Source: Pontiella sulfatireligans (GTDB taxonomy: Bacteria; Verrucomicrobiota; Kiritimatiellia; Kiritimatiellales; Pontiellaceae). From it: a stretch of 64,000 bases of DNA. Within the stretch, counting starts at the first letter, position 1; every line of letters starts with the position of its first letter. Made by a program: the position numbers and the translations under genes. Shown in pieces: positions 35,556 to 44,644 of this stretch. The notes under the pieces are model-generated. The model was not told where the DNA came from. It was given only the letters and a program-made list of their open reading frames with translations, and did no database searches. Location of the stretch: NCBI RefSeq assembly GCF_900890705.1, contig NZ_CAAHFH010000001.1:682001-746000 (forward strand), written 5' to 3'.

Positions 35556-38213
35556 TTATTCAACCAACAGCTTCAGAAACAGTGCATCGTTCGCAGTGCC
35601 AACGTTGTTGCTGTAGCTGCCAAGCGAATCGGAATCGACAGTAATATCGACCGGGCCAATATTGGTGCCCCACTCCCCTATAACCAGGTCCAGATTGGTG
35701 AGGACATAGTATTTAAGGGTGCTGTCGTCAATGATGGAGAAGAGATATTCCCCGTTCGCCGAATCAAACGCGGGCTGCGTGCCGATATCGGTGTCGTCGG
35801 TCGGAATACCACCGAAGACATATTCACCCCAGTCGCTCAGGCCGTCTTCGTCGTAGTCATCCGTTTCAACACCGCTCAGCTCAGTATACTGCTCAAGGAA
35901 ACCATCGAAACCACTCGCTGCAGCCTGCGTGGCCGCTGCCTTGAAGTAGCGGGTGCGGCTCGACATGGTCGCTGTGCTGGCATTCTCCAGATTAACGTAA
36001 TACCCGACGGCATTGATGTTCGTGAAGCTTGCAATCGGCGTTGCGGTGCCTGCAATGGTTCCGGCGTCGTTGCTGAACGCGGTGAACGCGTACCAGTCGA
36101 GAGAATCAACCTCGACATCGCCGTCGCTGCTATGGGCCGCCAACAGGGTGTTAGATGCACTCACGTAGAACTGGCTGCCCTGCTGAATCAGGTAGCGATA
36201 TTCATTCGTACCCGTCGTTCCCGTTCTCTCGGTCTCAATGGCCAGCGTCTTGAGTTCTTCCGCAGGAACGAGGAAGTCCGCGGCCTCCCAGACAACCATC
36301 AGCTGAATATTTGTGGTGTTTCTTCCGAACGCGATCTGATCACCAGGTGTTTCATCGGTTATCTCGTGGTTGGAGGTCAGGGGATCAGTGGCATAATAAG
36401 CCATGTTGAAGCCCGGAGTGCGGTCGGTGCGGTCGGTGTAATACAGCGCCTCACCCGAAGCATTCGTATAGGCGGCTTCCAGTTCAGCGGTGACATCCGT
36501 CCCCGCAACATAGGTCGTGGGGGTATCAAGAATATCTTCCAGAGCATCGGCTGCTACGATATTGGTGTCGCCACCGGAAATGCCCCATTGCACAACAGTA
36601 GCGGCAGGAGGGATTTCGGAAAGCAGGCTCACGTTATCGATCACGCCGCCGATGCCGCTAAGCGAGTTGGTGGCAATATGGAACCGGATTCCCATAACAT
36701 CGAAATCACTGACATCTGCCCCAAAAGCACTGAGGTCAATGGTGATGTTTGCAGAGGTCACAACGCCGGGTGTTCCAACGAAGGTGCCTTGCGTGGCATT
36801 GGTCTGCCCCGTTCCGCTCATTCCATCCAGCAGGTCCGTCCAGATCGCATTGCCTGCAAAATCGTCAATAACGGTGGTGTTAAGTTGTATACTTCGGAAA
36901 CCCTGACTTGCCGGACTCGGGTTAGTTGTTTTCCAGCCAATCACTTCATACAGCAGATTCTCCGTGCCATTACTGGCGTTCGCCCCGGCCGTCCAGTCAA
37001 ATTTAAAGGTCAGGGAGTCGCCGTAACCCTGAACAGAGAAAATCTGGGCCAGACCGTCCTCAATATCATTTGAAGAACCTGAAACCATTTTCATTTCACC
37101 GGGTGTGTCAGTAAGGCTCCATACATCAACGGTCTTGTCGGCAACCCAACCGGCGTCTACATTCCGCCAGGCAACAAATTGATTATCTTCAGCAAAATCA
37201 GGATCCGCCATGGTCCAATTTACGACCATTTCACCCTCTGCCGCTTCCGGCTGTACATCACCCACAGAAATATGGACCGTACCGGTTGCTGAACCATCAA
37301 CATCACTTACTTCCACGGTAAATACATTAAGGCCTAGATCATTGGTCATTGCAGTGCCAGTTAGAACACCGTTTGTGGCGACACTCAGCCAGTCGGCCCC
37401 CGTGAGCTTGGTGAATGTCACCACATCGTCGTTGGGTTCAGAAACATCGTCAGCAAGGGTGTCGGTATAATCCAATTGAACAAAGGTCCCTGATTTTACG
37501 GTTGGCTCCTCTTTGAAGGACGGAGGCAGACTCGGTGTGGTCCCTCCGATCACGGAGAGGTTGAGATTGGAAATGGTACTTCCAGCTTTAGCTTCATTGT
37601 TGTTATGGAACAGCACTCCAATGTAATCAAAGTCATCCACAGTGTAAGTTAAGCTTGAATGTGAAACATTAAGCGTGGTGCCTGCAGTGCCGCCAGCGAC
37701 CTGAGCATCAGCCACGGGATAATTTGTAGTATATTCCAAGCCTGTGATCAGATCAACAGCAGTGGCTTTTCCGCCAAGCGCACCGATCATCTCCCGGGTC
37801 GAAAGAGACGTATTGTTCATATTATTGAAAAAATCGTCTGTATTGGACGGACTCGCACCATCATTGAGCTTCCAACCGACAAGATAATACGCCAGTTCTA
37901 ACTCGGTAGCGCCCGAAGCGCTGTCCGGAGTCCAGTCAAAAGAAAAGTCAAATCCGGTTCCTGTACTATTCAGCGAAACGATCTGGGCAAGTCCTTTTTC
38001 GATGTTCCCTGCTAATGCGTTCCCATCACCAGGAAGCGTCCACGATGTTGTTCCTGGGGTCAGCCACCCACCATCCAGATCCTGAAACTCCGGCGTTGAT
38101 TCATTAGCAATCGTAGAACTACTGAAATCGCTATTGACTAATAAATTGGCACCGAATGATGCCTGAATACCCAACATAGCAACGATTGCCATGCACCATA
38201 ATTTCGTTCTCAT
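35556..38213 (-). CDS. Large secreted protein with repeated beta-sandwich modules and an Ig-like domain
   Basis: An 885-residue secreted protein. ATG 38213 is chosen because AGGAGG lies 8 nt upstream, before a signal peptide (MRTKLWCMAIVAMLGIQA). Two similar modules can be seen. The first contains GLAQIVSLNSTGTGFDFSF and WTPDSASG with an AYYLVGWK-type end; the second contains GLAQIFSVQGYGDSLTFKF and WTAGANASNG with a YEVIGWK end. Between them is an Ig-like putative domain. The C-terminus has a calcium-binding-like DDYDEDGLSDWGEYVFGG and a tail typical of this genome. It probably binds or processes polysaccharide, but no catalytic motif is seen. Confidence 0.72.
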   Translation of the reverse strand: MRTKLWCMAIVAMLGIQASFGANLLVNSDFSSSTIANESTPEFQDLDGGWLTPGTTSWTLPGDGNALAGNIEKGLAQIVSLNSTGTGFDFSFDWTPDSASGATELELAYYLVGWKLNDGASPSNTDDFFNNMNNTSLSTREMIGALGGKATAVDLITGLEYTTNYPVADAQVAGGTAGTTLNVSHSSLTYTVDDFDYIGVLFHNNNEAKAGSTISNLNLSVIGGTTPSLPPSFKEEPTVKSGTFVQLDYTDTLADDVSEPNDDVVTFTKLTGADWLSVATNGVLTGTAMTNDLGLNVFTVEVSDVDGSATGTVHISVGDVQPEAAEGEMVVNWTMADPDFAEDNQFVAWRNVDAGWVADKTVDVWSLTDTPGEMKMVSGSSNDIEDGLAQIFSVQGYGDSLTFKFDWTAGANASNGTENLLYEVIGWKTTNPSPASQGFRSIQLNTTVIDDFAGNAIWTDLLDGMSGTGQTNATQGTFVGTPGVVTSANITIDLSAFGADVSDFDVMGIRFHIATNSLSGIGGVIDNVSLLSEIPPAATVVQWGISGGDTNIVAADALEDILDTPTTYVAGTDVTAELEAAYTNASGEALYYTDRTDRTPGFNMAYYATDPLTSNHEITDETPGDQIAFGRNTTNIQLMVVWEAADFLVPAEELKTLAIETERTGTTGTNEYRYLIQQGSQFYVSASNTLLAAHSSDGDVEVDSLDWYAFTAFSNDAGTIAGTATPIASFTNINAVGYYVNLENASTATMSSRTRYFKAAATQAAASGFDGFLEQYTELSGVETDDYDEDGLSDWGEYVFGGIPTDDTDIGTQPAFDSANGEYLFSIIDDSTLKYYVLTNLDLVIGEWGTNIGPVDITVDSDSLGSYSNNVGTANDALFLKLLVE

Positions 38214-38455
38214 CTTATTTCCTCCTGCTTGCGTGGTTATCCGGGCCCATCCCGGTTTCATCAAATACGGTGCGCCTCTTCAGCGGATAAGAACACCGTC
38301 GTTCTTGTAAAAAACAAGGCTTATACTGCACTAAGCACCCGAATGATTTTCTTGTGATCCATCCGATTGTCTACCTGCTCCAAACCATTCAGGCATCCAA
38401 GGCAAAAGCCACCGCTTCATTGCTGCCAATAAAACACTTATCTAAAACCCCGTCT

Positions 38456-38471
38456 ATACGCGTACGCGTAT
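38456..38471. promoter_or_regulatory. 16-bp perfect palindrome upstream of the XylR-type regulator (candidate operator)
   Basis: ATACGCGTACGCGTAT is its own reverse complement. It lies 89 nt before the regulator gene, in the 346-nt divergent spacer to the large secreted-protein gene. It could be the site bound by that regulator or by another factor. It is the strongest symmetric word in that spacer. Confidence 0.5.
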
Positions 38472-38559
38472 TATTTAGTCGCAAACACGACAAGACCCTT
38501 GCCAAAAGTAAAGAACTTCGCTATATCTGCGGGATAATAGAAAAGGGAAGGCGTTTACC

Positions 38560-39735
38560 ATGCAAGCACCTCGCATCGTTCTACTTGTTGATACCTCGAC
38601 CGGCTGGGGACGGCGCATCGTCCAAGGCGTTCTCGATTTTGCCATGCAACATGGTCCATGGGACCTCTTGATTGAACCCAAGGGACAAAAGGAGCGTTTC
38701 GAAGCACCAAAGCAAACCGGGGTGGATGGCGTTATCGCCCGCGTTTCAACCCCTGAATTGGCCACGGCTCTCGACAGGCTGAACATTCCCACGATCAATG
38801 TTTCTGCCCTGAAAATCGAAGGCTGTAGTATTCCGCGCGTTTCCACCGATGGACATGCCGCCGCCAAATTGGCCGTAGCCCATTTCCGCAATAGGGCCAT
38901 TCGCAACTTTGCCTATGTTGGCCCCATGGAAGATTCCTGCGTTCGAGAACACGAAAAAGCCTTTGAGACCCGGCTCGCGGAATCCGGCACCCCCTGCCAT
39001 GTCTTTCAACCGGATTCTCAATTAGGTGCCAAGAGTCCATGGTCGATTAGGGATGAGCATCTTATTCTCTGGTTGAAACAACTGCCCAAACCCATCGGCA
39101 TCTTTACGTGGGGCTTCCAGATTGGGCGTGATATTGTGAGCGCCTGTCGTGAAGCGGACATTCCCGTCCCCCACGATGTCGCCGTGCTCGGCGGCGACTA
39201 TGACGCACTGCTCAGCAATGCCTGCCACCCCTCCCTCTCGGGCATCATCACGCCGGCAAATCAAATCGGATATATGGCCGCGTCCATGCTGCACACGACC
39301 ATGCTCGGTGGAAAATCCCCGAATGCTTCGGTCTTTCTTGAGCCAAAAGAGATTAAAGAGCGGTTATCCACCGACACCTTGGCCATCGACGATCCCTATA
39401 TCAAGCAGGCCCTCACCCTCATCCGCGACCACGCATGCGACGGAATGCAAATTGAAGTACTGCTTAGAAAGGTGCCCGTGGCGCGACGGACCGTGGAGCG
39501 GGGGTTCATGCAGCTTATCGGGCGGTCTCCCGCTCAGGAAATGCGGCGTATCCGCATCAACAACGCCCGCAGGCTGCTGGCCCAGACCAACCTCCCGATG
39601 CAGGAGATCGCTGAAGCGTGCGGCTACGCCACCTATAACCACCTTGGCGCCATCTTTAAAAAAGAAACCGGCACCTCTTTGGGCCGCTACCGCAACCATG
39701 CCCGAGGCGCCGGATCAGATCTCAGAGCGCCCTAA
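38560..39735 (+). CDS. XylR-type AraC-family transcriptional regulator
   Basis: A 391-residue regulator. The N-terminal two thirds resemble the LacI/periplasmic-binding sensor fold (MQAPRIVLLVDTSTGWGRRIVQG, VAVLGGDYDALLSNACHPSLS). The C-terminus is an AraC helix-turn-helix pair (RRLLAQTNLPMQEIAEACGYATYNHLGAIFKKETG). It faces the galactan-like locus across a 346-nt spacer and most likely controls it in response to a released sugar. Confidence 0.9.
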   Translation: MQAPRIVLLVDTSTGWGRRIVQGVLDFAMQHGPWDLLIEPKGQKERFEAPKQTGVDGVIARVSTPELATALDRLNIPTINVSALKIEGCSIPRVSTDGHAAAKLAVAHFRNRAIRNFAYVGPMEDSCVREHEKAFETRLAESGTPCHVFQPDSQLGAKSPWSIRDEHLILWLKQLPKPIGIFTWGFQIGRDIVSACREADIPVPHDVAVLGGDYDALLSNACHPSLSGIITPANQIGYMAASMLHTTMLGGKSPNASVFLEPKEIKERLSTDTLAIDDPYIKQALTLIRDHACDGMQIEVLLRKVPVARRTVERGFMQLIGRSPAQEMRRIRINNARRLLAQTNLPMQEIAEACGYATYNHLGAIFKKETGTSLGRYRNHARGAGSDLRAP

Positions 39736-39747
39736 ATAGGCTTCGTA

Positions 39748-40113
39748 TTATTCGCCCGAATAGATGCAGACGTTGGTGGGGTTTTCTTTTACGACAACCT
39801 GCGCGAGTTGCGGAAGCTCAGGCTTGATTTTGTTCCAGAACCAGAGCGCAATGTGCTCGGCCGTCGGGTTTTCCAGCCCCGCAATTTCGTTCAGCACCTT
39901 GTGATCGAGTTGATCGACCAATGGTTCAACCGTTTTTCGCAGATCATTGTAGTCGAGCACCCAGCCAAACGCCGGATCGAGTTCGTCTTCCACATGGATT
40001 TCGATGATGTAGGTATGCCCATGCATGTTGGAGCACTTGTGCGTCGGTGGCACGTTGGGCAGCCAATGGGCTGAATCAAATTTGAATTCCTTGTAGATTC
40101 TCATTTTCGGCAT
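39748..40113 (-). CDS. queD: 6-carboxy-5,6,7,8-tetrahydropterin synthase QueD
   Basis: Makes CPH4 from dihydroneopterin triphosphate in the preQ0 pathway. The 121-residue protein shows zinc ligands His16, His31 and His33 and catalytic Cys27 (KCSNMHGH). It is separated from queC by a GCGTATT word repeat, while queC and queE overlap by a single base. Confidence 0.95.
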   Translation of the reverse strand: MPKMRIYKEFKFDSAHWLPNVPPTHKCSNMHGHTYIIEIHVEDELDPAFGWVLDYNDLRKTVEPLVDQLDHKVLNEIAGLENPTAEHIALWFWNKIKPELPQLAQVVVKENPTNVCIYSGE

Positions 40114-40126
40114 CGGTCGAATTCCT

Positions 40127-40215
40127 TATTGCGTATTGCGTATTGCGTATTGCGTATGAAGGTCGTTCGCTACGGACAGAAGTCAAGCAATACGTAATAC
40201 GCAGTACGCAGTATA
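40127..40215. repeat. Word-type repeat (GCGTATT, period 7) between queD and queC
   Basis: The left arm has four tandem GCGTATT-type units (40127-40158). The right arm (40188-40215) reads as AATACG/GTACGC units in the inverse sense. The queC stop TAG (40216-40218) abuts the right arm. Confidence 0.88.
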
Positions 40216-40905
40216 CTAAACATACTCCCGTGGATCAGCTTTCCCAACCTCGCTAAACCCCCTCAAGCGCAGCAAACACGAATCGCATCGCCCGCAGGCG
40301 CGCCCATCCGGCGCCGGGTCATAGCAACTTGTTGTTTTAGCGTAATCAACGCCCAATTCAAGCCCGCGTTGAATGATTTGGGCCTTGGTCAGATCAATCA
40401 GCGGCGTATGGATGGTCAGTTTCCGCCCCTGCACGCCGGCCACCGTGGCCAAGTTGGCCATCGCTTCGTAGGCGGCAATGAATTCGGGACGGCAATCCGG
40501 ATAACCGCTGTAGTCGAGTGCATTGACGCCAATGAAAATATCATCCGCCCCGAGCACTTCCGCCCAGGCCAGCGCATAGGACAGAAAAACGGTGTTGCGC
40601 GCGGGCACGTAGGTAACGGGTATCTCGTCTGAGAGCTCGTCCACTTCATCATGCTTGGGCACGTCGATATCGGCGGTCAGCGCAGAGCCGCCAAATGCCC
40701 GAAGATCAATTTCCACAACCTTGAATTCTTTGGCTCCCGTTTCGGCCTGTTCGGCCGCGCAATCGAGTTCGACGGAATGCCGCTGCCCATAGTTGAAGGA
40801 CATGGCATAAACCTCAAACCTGTCCTTGAGCGCCATCGCCATGGCCGTGGCGGAATCCAATCCGCCGCTCAAAAGCACGACCGCTTTTTTCGGATTGTCT
40901 GACAT
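40216..40905 (-). CDS. queC: 7-cyano-7-deazaguanine synthase QueC
   Basis: ATP-dependent conversion of 7-carboxy-7-deazaguanine to preQ0. The PP-loop [12 protein letters not shown] is near the N-terminus, and the zinc-binding Cys set is in [18 protein letters not shown]. It has 229 residues. Its ATG overlaps the queE TAA by one base. A word-type repeat begins at its stop. Confidence 0.96.
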   Translation of the reverse strand: MSDNPKKAVVLLSGGLDSATAMAMALKDRFEVYAMSFNYGQRHSVELDCAAEQAETGAKEFKVVEIDLRAFGGSALTADIDVPKHDEVDELSDEIPVTYVPARNTVFLSYALAWAEVLGADDIFIGVNALDYSGYPDCRPEFIAAYEAMANLATVAGVQGRKLTIHTPLIDLTKAQIIQRGLELGVDYAKTTSCYDPAPDGRACGRCDSCLLRLRGFSEVGKADPREYV

Positions 40906-41654
40906 TAAAGCATTTCCATCATCTTGTGGGTTTGCGGGATAACCCGAACATTTGGAAGCACACCCAGCGCCTTATCCTGCCAGCGCAGCAGCTGTTCGCC
41001 CGAGGGAACAGCATCCGTTTTGACCGCCTTGGTCATCGGTTGGATGACCACCAGCGTTTCCCGGCCTCCCGCTTTCTTAATGCCCTTGATCGCCTCCATC
41101 AACTCGCCGTCGTGCGTGCCGGCCGAAAGCACTAATTTGGTGAATACATCGACGTCAAAATCGCGGCAGGTCTTGAGGAACTGCCAGTGCGCCGGAAAGG
41201 CGTTTGCTTCTTGGGTCACGCTGGAAAGCTTCACGTCCATGGCCACAATATCGACCCATTCAATAATCGTCTTAAGCTGAAGCGGCAGATCGCCGGCGGT
41301 TTCGAGGTAGATGCTATGGTCATCGCCACAAAGGTGCGGCAGGAGTTCGCGCAGATAATGAGCCTGCAGCAGCGGCGCCCCGCCGGTCAGCGATACGCGC
41401 CGGTTGTTCTTTTTGCCGTCCACCTCGCGGACCAGCTCCATCACCTGCTCCACCGTCAGCGGATTGGGCACTTGTTCAAAGATTCCGGAGCCCGGATTTT
41501 TTTCCACCAGCACCGTCTCCGTGCGCTCGGTGTTGGTATCGCAAAAAATGCAGTCGCGGTGGCACCCGCAAAAGCGAACGAAAAGATGGCGCTCGCCCAC
41601 GTAGGGGCCCTCGCCTTGGACTGAACTGAAGATTTCCGAAAGGTATGTTTTCAT
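40905..41654 (-). CDS. queE: 7-carboxy-7-deazaguanine synthase QueE (radical SAM)
   Basis: Rearranges CPH4 to CDG using SAM and a [4Fe-4S] cluster. The cluster cysteines are in [13 protein letters not shown] (CxxxCxxC). At 249 residues it is a normal length. It is joined to queC by a 1-nt overlap and lies 3 nt after the HAD phosphatase gene. With queC, queD and the remote queF, the window holds the GTP-to-preQ1 steps apart from folE. Confidence 0.94.
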   Translation of the reverse strand: MKTYLSEIFSSVQGEGPYVGERHLFVRFCGCHRDCIFCDTNTERTETVLVEKNPGSGIFEQVPNPLTVEQVMELVREVDGKKNNRRVSLTGGAPLLQAHYLRELLPHLCGDDHSIYLETAGDLPLQLKTIIEWVDIVAMDVKLSSVTQEANAFPAHWQFLKTCRDFDVDVFTKLVLSAGTHDGELMEAIKGIKKAGGRETLVVIQPMTKAVKTDAVPSGEQLLRWQDKALGVLPNVRVIPQTHKMMEML

Positions 41655-41657
41655 GGC

Positions 41658-42293
41658 TCAGACAAAGTACCCGACCAACTCCGAAAACGAAGCAAAATAT
41701 GCATCAGGTTTATGGCCCCGCTCGTCCCCAAACCCGTACCGGACAAACGCGCTTTTGATCCCCGCATTTTCCGCCGCCAATAAGTCGGTGTAGTGGTCGC
41801 CAATCATCCACGCATGAGAAGAATCGAAGCCGGAGGCTTCCATACATTCGAAAATTCCGTCCGGAGCCGGCTTTAGATTGGGCGTGTCGCCCCCGCCAAC
41901 AGCGGTGCAGAAATATTCAGCAATTCCGAAATGCCGCAAGAGCCGGCGGCTGGGATCGCCCGGTTTGTTGGTGAGAAGCGCAATCGCATGCCCTGCCGCG
42001 GCCAACTGACGGATGCCTTCCTCCACCCCGTCGTAGGTCGCGGTATGAACCGTGAGGTGTGAAAAGTAATAATCCTTATTAATTTGAAGCGCTTCATCGG
42101 CATCCACCGAAGCCCCTTGCAGCGACCGCTCAACCAGTTTGCGGACGCCGTCCCCGACATAGCCGCTGACCGTTTCCAGCGTCAGCGGTTCAAGTTTATA
42201 GCGGGCGCGCATATGATTGATGCCCGCCGTGAGGTCGGCGCGCGAGTCGATCAGCGTTCCATCGAGATCAAAAATCAATAATTGAGGGGGCAT
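41658..42293 (-). CDS. HAD-superfamily phosphatase (phosphoglycolate phosphatase-like)
   Basis: A 211-residue HAD hydrolase. Motif I is FDLDGTLIDS at the start, motif II LLTNKP in mid-protein, and motif IV GDHYTDLLAA at the end, a Gph-like arrangement. The substrate is not readable. It overlaps the upstream HAD gene stop by one base. Confidence 0.88.
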   Translation of the reverse strand: MPPQLLIFDLDGTLIDSRADLTAGINHMRARYKLEPLTLETVSGYVGDGVRKLVERSLQGASVDADEALQINKDYYFSHLTVHTATYDGVEEGIRQLAAAGHAIALLTNKPGDPSRRLLRHFGIAEYFCTAVGGGDTPNLKPAPDGIFECMEASGFDSSHAWMIGDHYTDLLAAENAGIKSAFVRYGFGDERGHKPDAYFASFSELVGYFV

Positions 42294-42934
42294 TAACGCA
42301 TCTCCGATAGTTTAAGCAGCTCGCTCCAGTTGTACACGGCGACATCGACGGGATAGTTGACGGGCTGCCCGTTATCCACCGCGATGACTTTCGCACCGGC
42401 CGCACGGGCGGCTTCGATGCCGATTAACTGGTCTTCAAACACGAGGGTATTCAGTGGGTCAGCCTGCAACCGTTGAATGGAGACTTCAACCACCTCGGGG
42501 TCCGGCTTGCGGTTGACCACATCGTCGGCCGTCGTGATGCATTCGAAATACTTCATTACATCAGCTTTTTTCAAAGCCGATTGCACAAAACTGAGCGGCG
42601 AGTTGGTCGCCAGCGCCATCGGTTTTTTACCGTACCACCGCTCCAGAAAATCTCTGGCCCCCGAGAATAGCTCGGCCACAAAAATTTCCTCCACCCTTTT
42701 CCGTTTTTGGGCCAGCACGCTTTCCGGCTTGAGCGACAAACCATGGCGTTTGTTCAACACCGTTGAAAACCACGTGCTGTGCATGGCAAAAAACTCGTGG
42801 TGTTCATCCGCAGTAAGCATATATCCGCTCTGCTCCTGCACCGCATCGGCAAACGCGCGCGCATGGTACTTCCCCGAATCAATCAAGGTTCCGTCCAAAT
42901 CCAAGACAAAGGCTTCATAATTCCACAACTTCAT
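42293..42934 (-). CDS. HAD-superfamily hydrolase (beta-phosphoglucomutase-like)
   Basis: A 213-residue HAD protein with motif I VLDLDGTLIDSGKYHARAF and the later LVFEDQLIGIEAARAAGAKVIAV, as in the beta-PGM/YqaB group. A helical cap follows motif I. The next gene overlaps its stop. It lies 15 nt after the vapC-like toxin. Confidence 0.86.
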   Translation of the reverse strand: MKLWNYEAFVLDLDGTLIDSGKYHARAFADAVQEQSGYMLTADEHHEFFAMHSTWFSTVLNKRHGLSLKPESVLAQKRKRVEEIFVAELFSGARDFLERWYGKKPMALATNSPLSFVQSALKKADVMKYFECITTADDVVNRKPDPEVVEVSIQRLQADPLNTLVFEDQLIGIEAARAAGAKVIAVDNGQPVNYPVDVAVYNWSELLKLSEMR

Positions 42935-42949
42935 GCCAAGGCATTCCCC

Positions 42950-43348
42950 CTACCAGATCAACTTAAGCCCATGTTCTACATACAGCGGAAAACGTTTGTC
43001 GGCAGAAACAACATGCAAACCCAACGCAACGGCCTGATGTATCAGCATCCGATCAAAAGGATCCGGATGCTTGGCAGGAACGGATTCGTAGCCGGCGGCT
43101 AGTTCTGCATCTAAATCCAACAGTTTGAAACCCATCTTGCCAGTGGCATATCCAGCCAGCTCCAACGGATCAACGCCCTTCAGATCAAGCTTTCCCAAAG
43201 CATGCTTAATGGCGATTTCCCACAATGAAACCGCGCTGACATATACATCGCTGCCCGGCTTAAGCAAATGAAACTTCGCGGTTGGGCTCAGCTTCGCAGT
43301 GTCCATGACCGCCCAAATGAAGGCATGCGTATCCAGCAGGAGTTTCAT
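42950..43348 (-). CDS. VapC-type PIN toxin
   Basis: A 132-residue PIN-domain ribonuclease: MKLLLDTHAFIWA carries the first Asp, SLWEIAIKHALGKL the conserved Glu/Lys part, and DPFDRMLIHQAVALGL the late Asp. Its ATG overlaps the antitoxin stop by 4 nt. Target RNA is unknown. Confidence 0.92.
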   Translation of the reverse strand: MKLLLDTHAFIWAVMDTAKLSPTAKFHLLKPGSDVYVSAVSLWEIAIKHALGKLDLKGVDPLELAGYATGKMGFKLLDLDAELAAGYESVPAKHPDPFDRMLIHQAVALGLHVVSADKRFPLYVEHGLKLIW

Positions 43349-43581
43349 GATCCGATGAATTCCTCATCGGTCATCTCGAAATCATCATGGAACCTGTAGC
43401 TGGCGATGCCTTCAAGCACGCCTAGCACCACGGGCTTTTTCTCATACTTTTCATACGGAATAAGCACCGCAACCTTTTCCTTCTTGCGTCCGTAGCAAAC
43501 CACAAATTCCTCGCCGCGCTTAACGTCCTCAAGCACTTCTGAAAAATGGGTTTTAAAATCACCGACTGCCAATGTTTTCAT
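43345..43581 (-). CDS. Phd/YefM-type antitoxin
   Basis: A 78-residue antitoxin beginning KTLAVGDFKTHFSEVLEDVKRGEEFVV, typical of the Phd/YefM fold. It precedes and overlaps the VapC-like toxin by 4 nt. It probably represses its own promoter, which would lie in the short spacer after argF. Confidence 0.88.
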   Translation of the reverse strand: MKTLAVGDFKTHFSEVLEDVKRGEEFVVCYGRKKEKVAVLIPYEKYEKKPVVLGVLEGIASYRFHDDFEMTDEEFIGS

Positions 43582-43634
43582 CCGACCTCCAATGGCACGT
43601 TAGCACCGAACACAAACTTGTCAAACTTGACAAG

Positions 43635-44564
43635 CTAGGCGTTGCAGAGGTTCAGAACGACCGCTTTTTGCGCGTGGAGGCGGTTTTCGGCCTCGTCGAA
43701 TACAATCGACTGCGGGCCGTCGATTACTTCGGCGGTTTGCTCGCAGCCGCGGATCGCAGGCAAACAGTTCATAAAGATGGCGTCCGGTTTGGCGTGCGCC
43801 ATCAGCTCAGCACTCACTTGGTACGGCATGAACTTGGCAATTCTCGCCTGTTCCTGATCCTTCGGAATGTGGTAGCTCATCCATGAGTCGGTGTAGACGA
43901 CGTCCGCATCCTTTATCGCTTCCACGGGATCGGCGGACACGGCAACAGAGCCGCCGGATGCCGACGCGAAAGCAGCACAGTCCGCAACCACGTCCGCACG
44001 GGGCGAATACTCCTCGCCAGCCGGCGAGCCCACGCTCACGTGCATCCCCATCTTGGTGCCGCCGAACATCAGCGAGTGCGTCACGTTGTTGAAGCCGTCG
44101 CCGAGATAGGCCAGCTTGAGGCCGGCCAACACCCCCTTCTTTTCTTCGATCGCCTGCAGGTCCGCGAGGATCTGGCAGGGATGGCTGTCGTCTGTGAGGG
44201 CGTTAATCACCGGCACAGTGGCATATTCCGCCATTTCGAGCAGGTCTCCGTGCTTGAAGAGACGCGCCATGATGACATCGACAAACCGCGAGGCCGCCTT
44301 GACGGAATCGCTGATGGTCTCCTTGCCGCTGCCCATAGGCGAGTTTCCGGTATGGTAGTATATGGCATGCCCGCCCATTTGCGTCATGCCGGATTCGAAC
44401 GAAAGGCGCGTGCGCAAACTGGGTTTTTCAAAAATCATCAGCAGGGTCTTGCGTGCCATCGCGCTGCCGTATTTATCCGGATTGGCCTTCACGTCCTTGG
44501 CCAGATCCAACACAACCCTGATCTTTTCAGGGCTCCATTCCTTCAGTGTAATCAAATGTTCCAT
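43635..44564 (-). CDS. argF: Ornithine carbamoyltransferase
   Basis: Makes citrulline from ornithine and carbamoyl phosphate. ATG 44564 (MEHLITLKEW) is chosen because AAGGAACAGCC precedes it; the further open frame is a word-repeat artefact. The 309-residue protein has the carbamoyl phosphate motif KPSLRTRLSFE, HPCQILADL and a late MNCLPA. Spacing to pyrB is 80 nt. Confidence 0.95.
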   Translation of the reverse strand: MEHLITLKEWSPEKIRVVLDLAKDVKANPDKYGSAMARKTLLMIFEKPSLRTRLSFESGMTQMGGHAIYYHTGNSPMGSGKETISDSVKAASRFVDVIMARLFKHGDLLEMAEYATVPVINALTDDSHPCQILADLQAIEEKKGVLAGLKLAYLGDGFNNVTHSLMFGGTKMGMHVSVGSPAGEEYSPRADVVADCAAFASASGGSVAVSADPVEAIKDADVVYTDSWMSYHIPKDQEQARIAKFMPYQVSAELMAHAKPDAIFMNCLPAIRGCEQTAEVIDGPQSIVFDEAENRLHAQKAVVLNLCNA

Positions 44565-44589
44565 GGCTGTTCCTTGTGATGCGTAGGGC

Positions 44590-44640
44590 GTAATGAGTGA
44601 GTCGTGATCCGTGAAAAGGAAAAACACGAATCAACCGTCA
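44590..44640. repeat. Word-like repeat (ATCACGACTCAC-type) between argF and pyrB
   Basis: On the minus strand it reads as TTCACGGATCACGACTCAC and related words. The same words (GATTCACGAATCACGACTC) are present inside mfd at 47326-47353. Confidence 0.6.
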
Positions 44641-44644
44641 TGTT

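Noticed and set aside
40127..40215. CRISPR-like repeat array
   Set aside because: Units are 7 nt with no spacers and no cas genes; it is a word repeat, not CRISPR.
44565..44627. N-terminal extension of argF
   Set aside because: The 21 codons come from a word repeat; AAGGAACAGCC supports ATG 44564.
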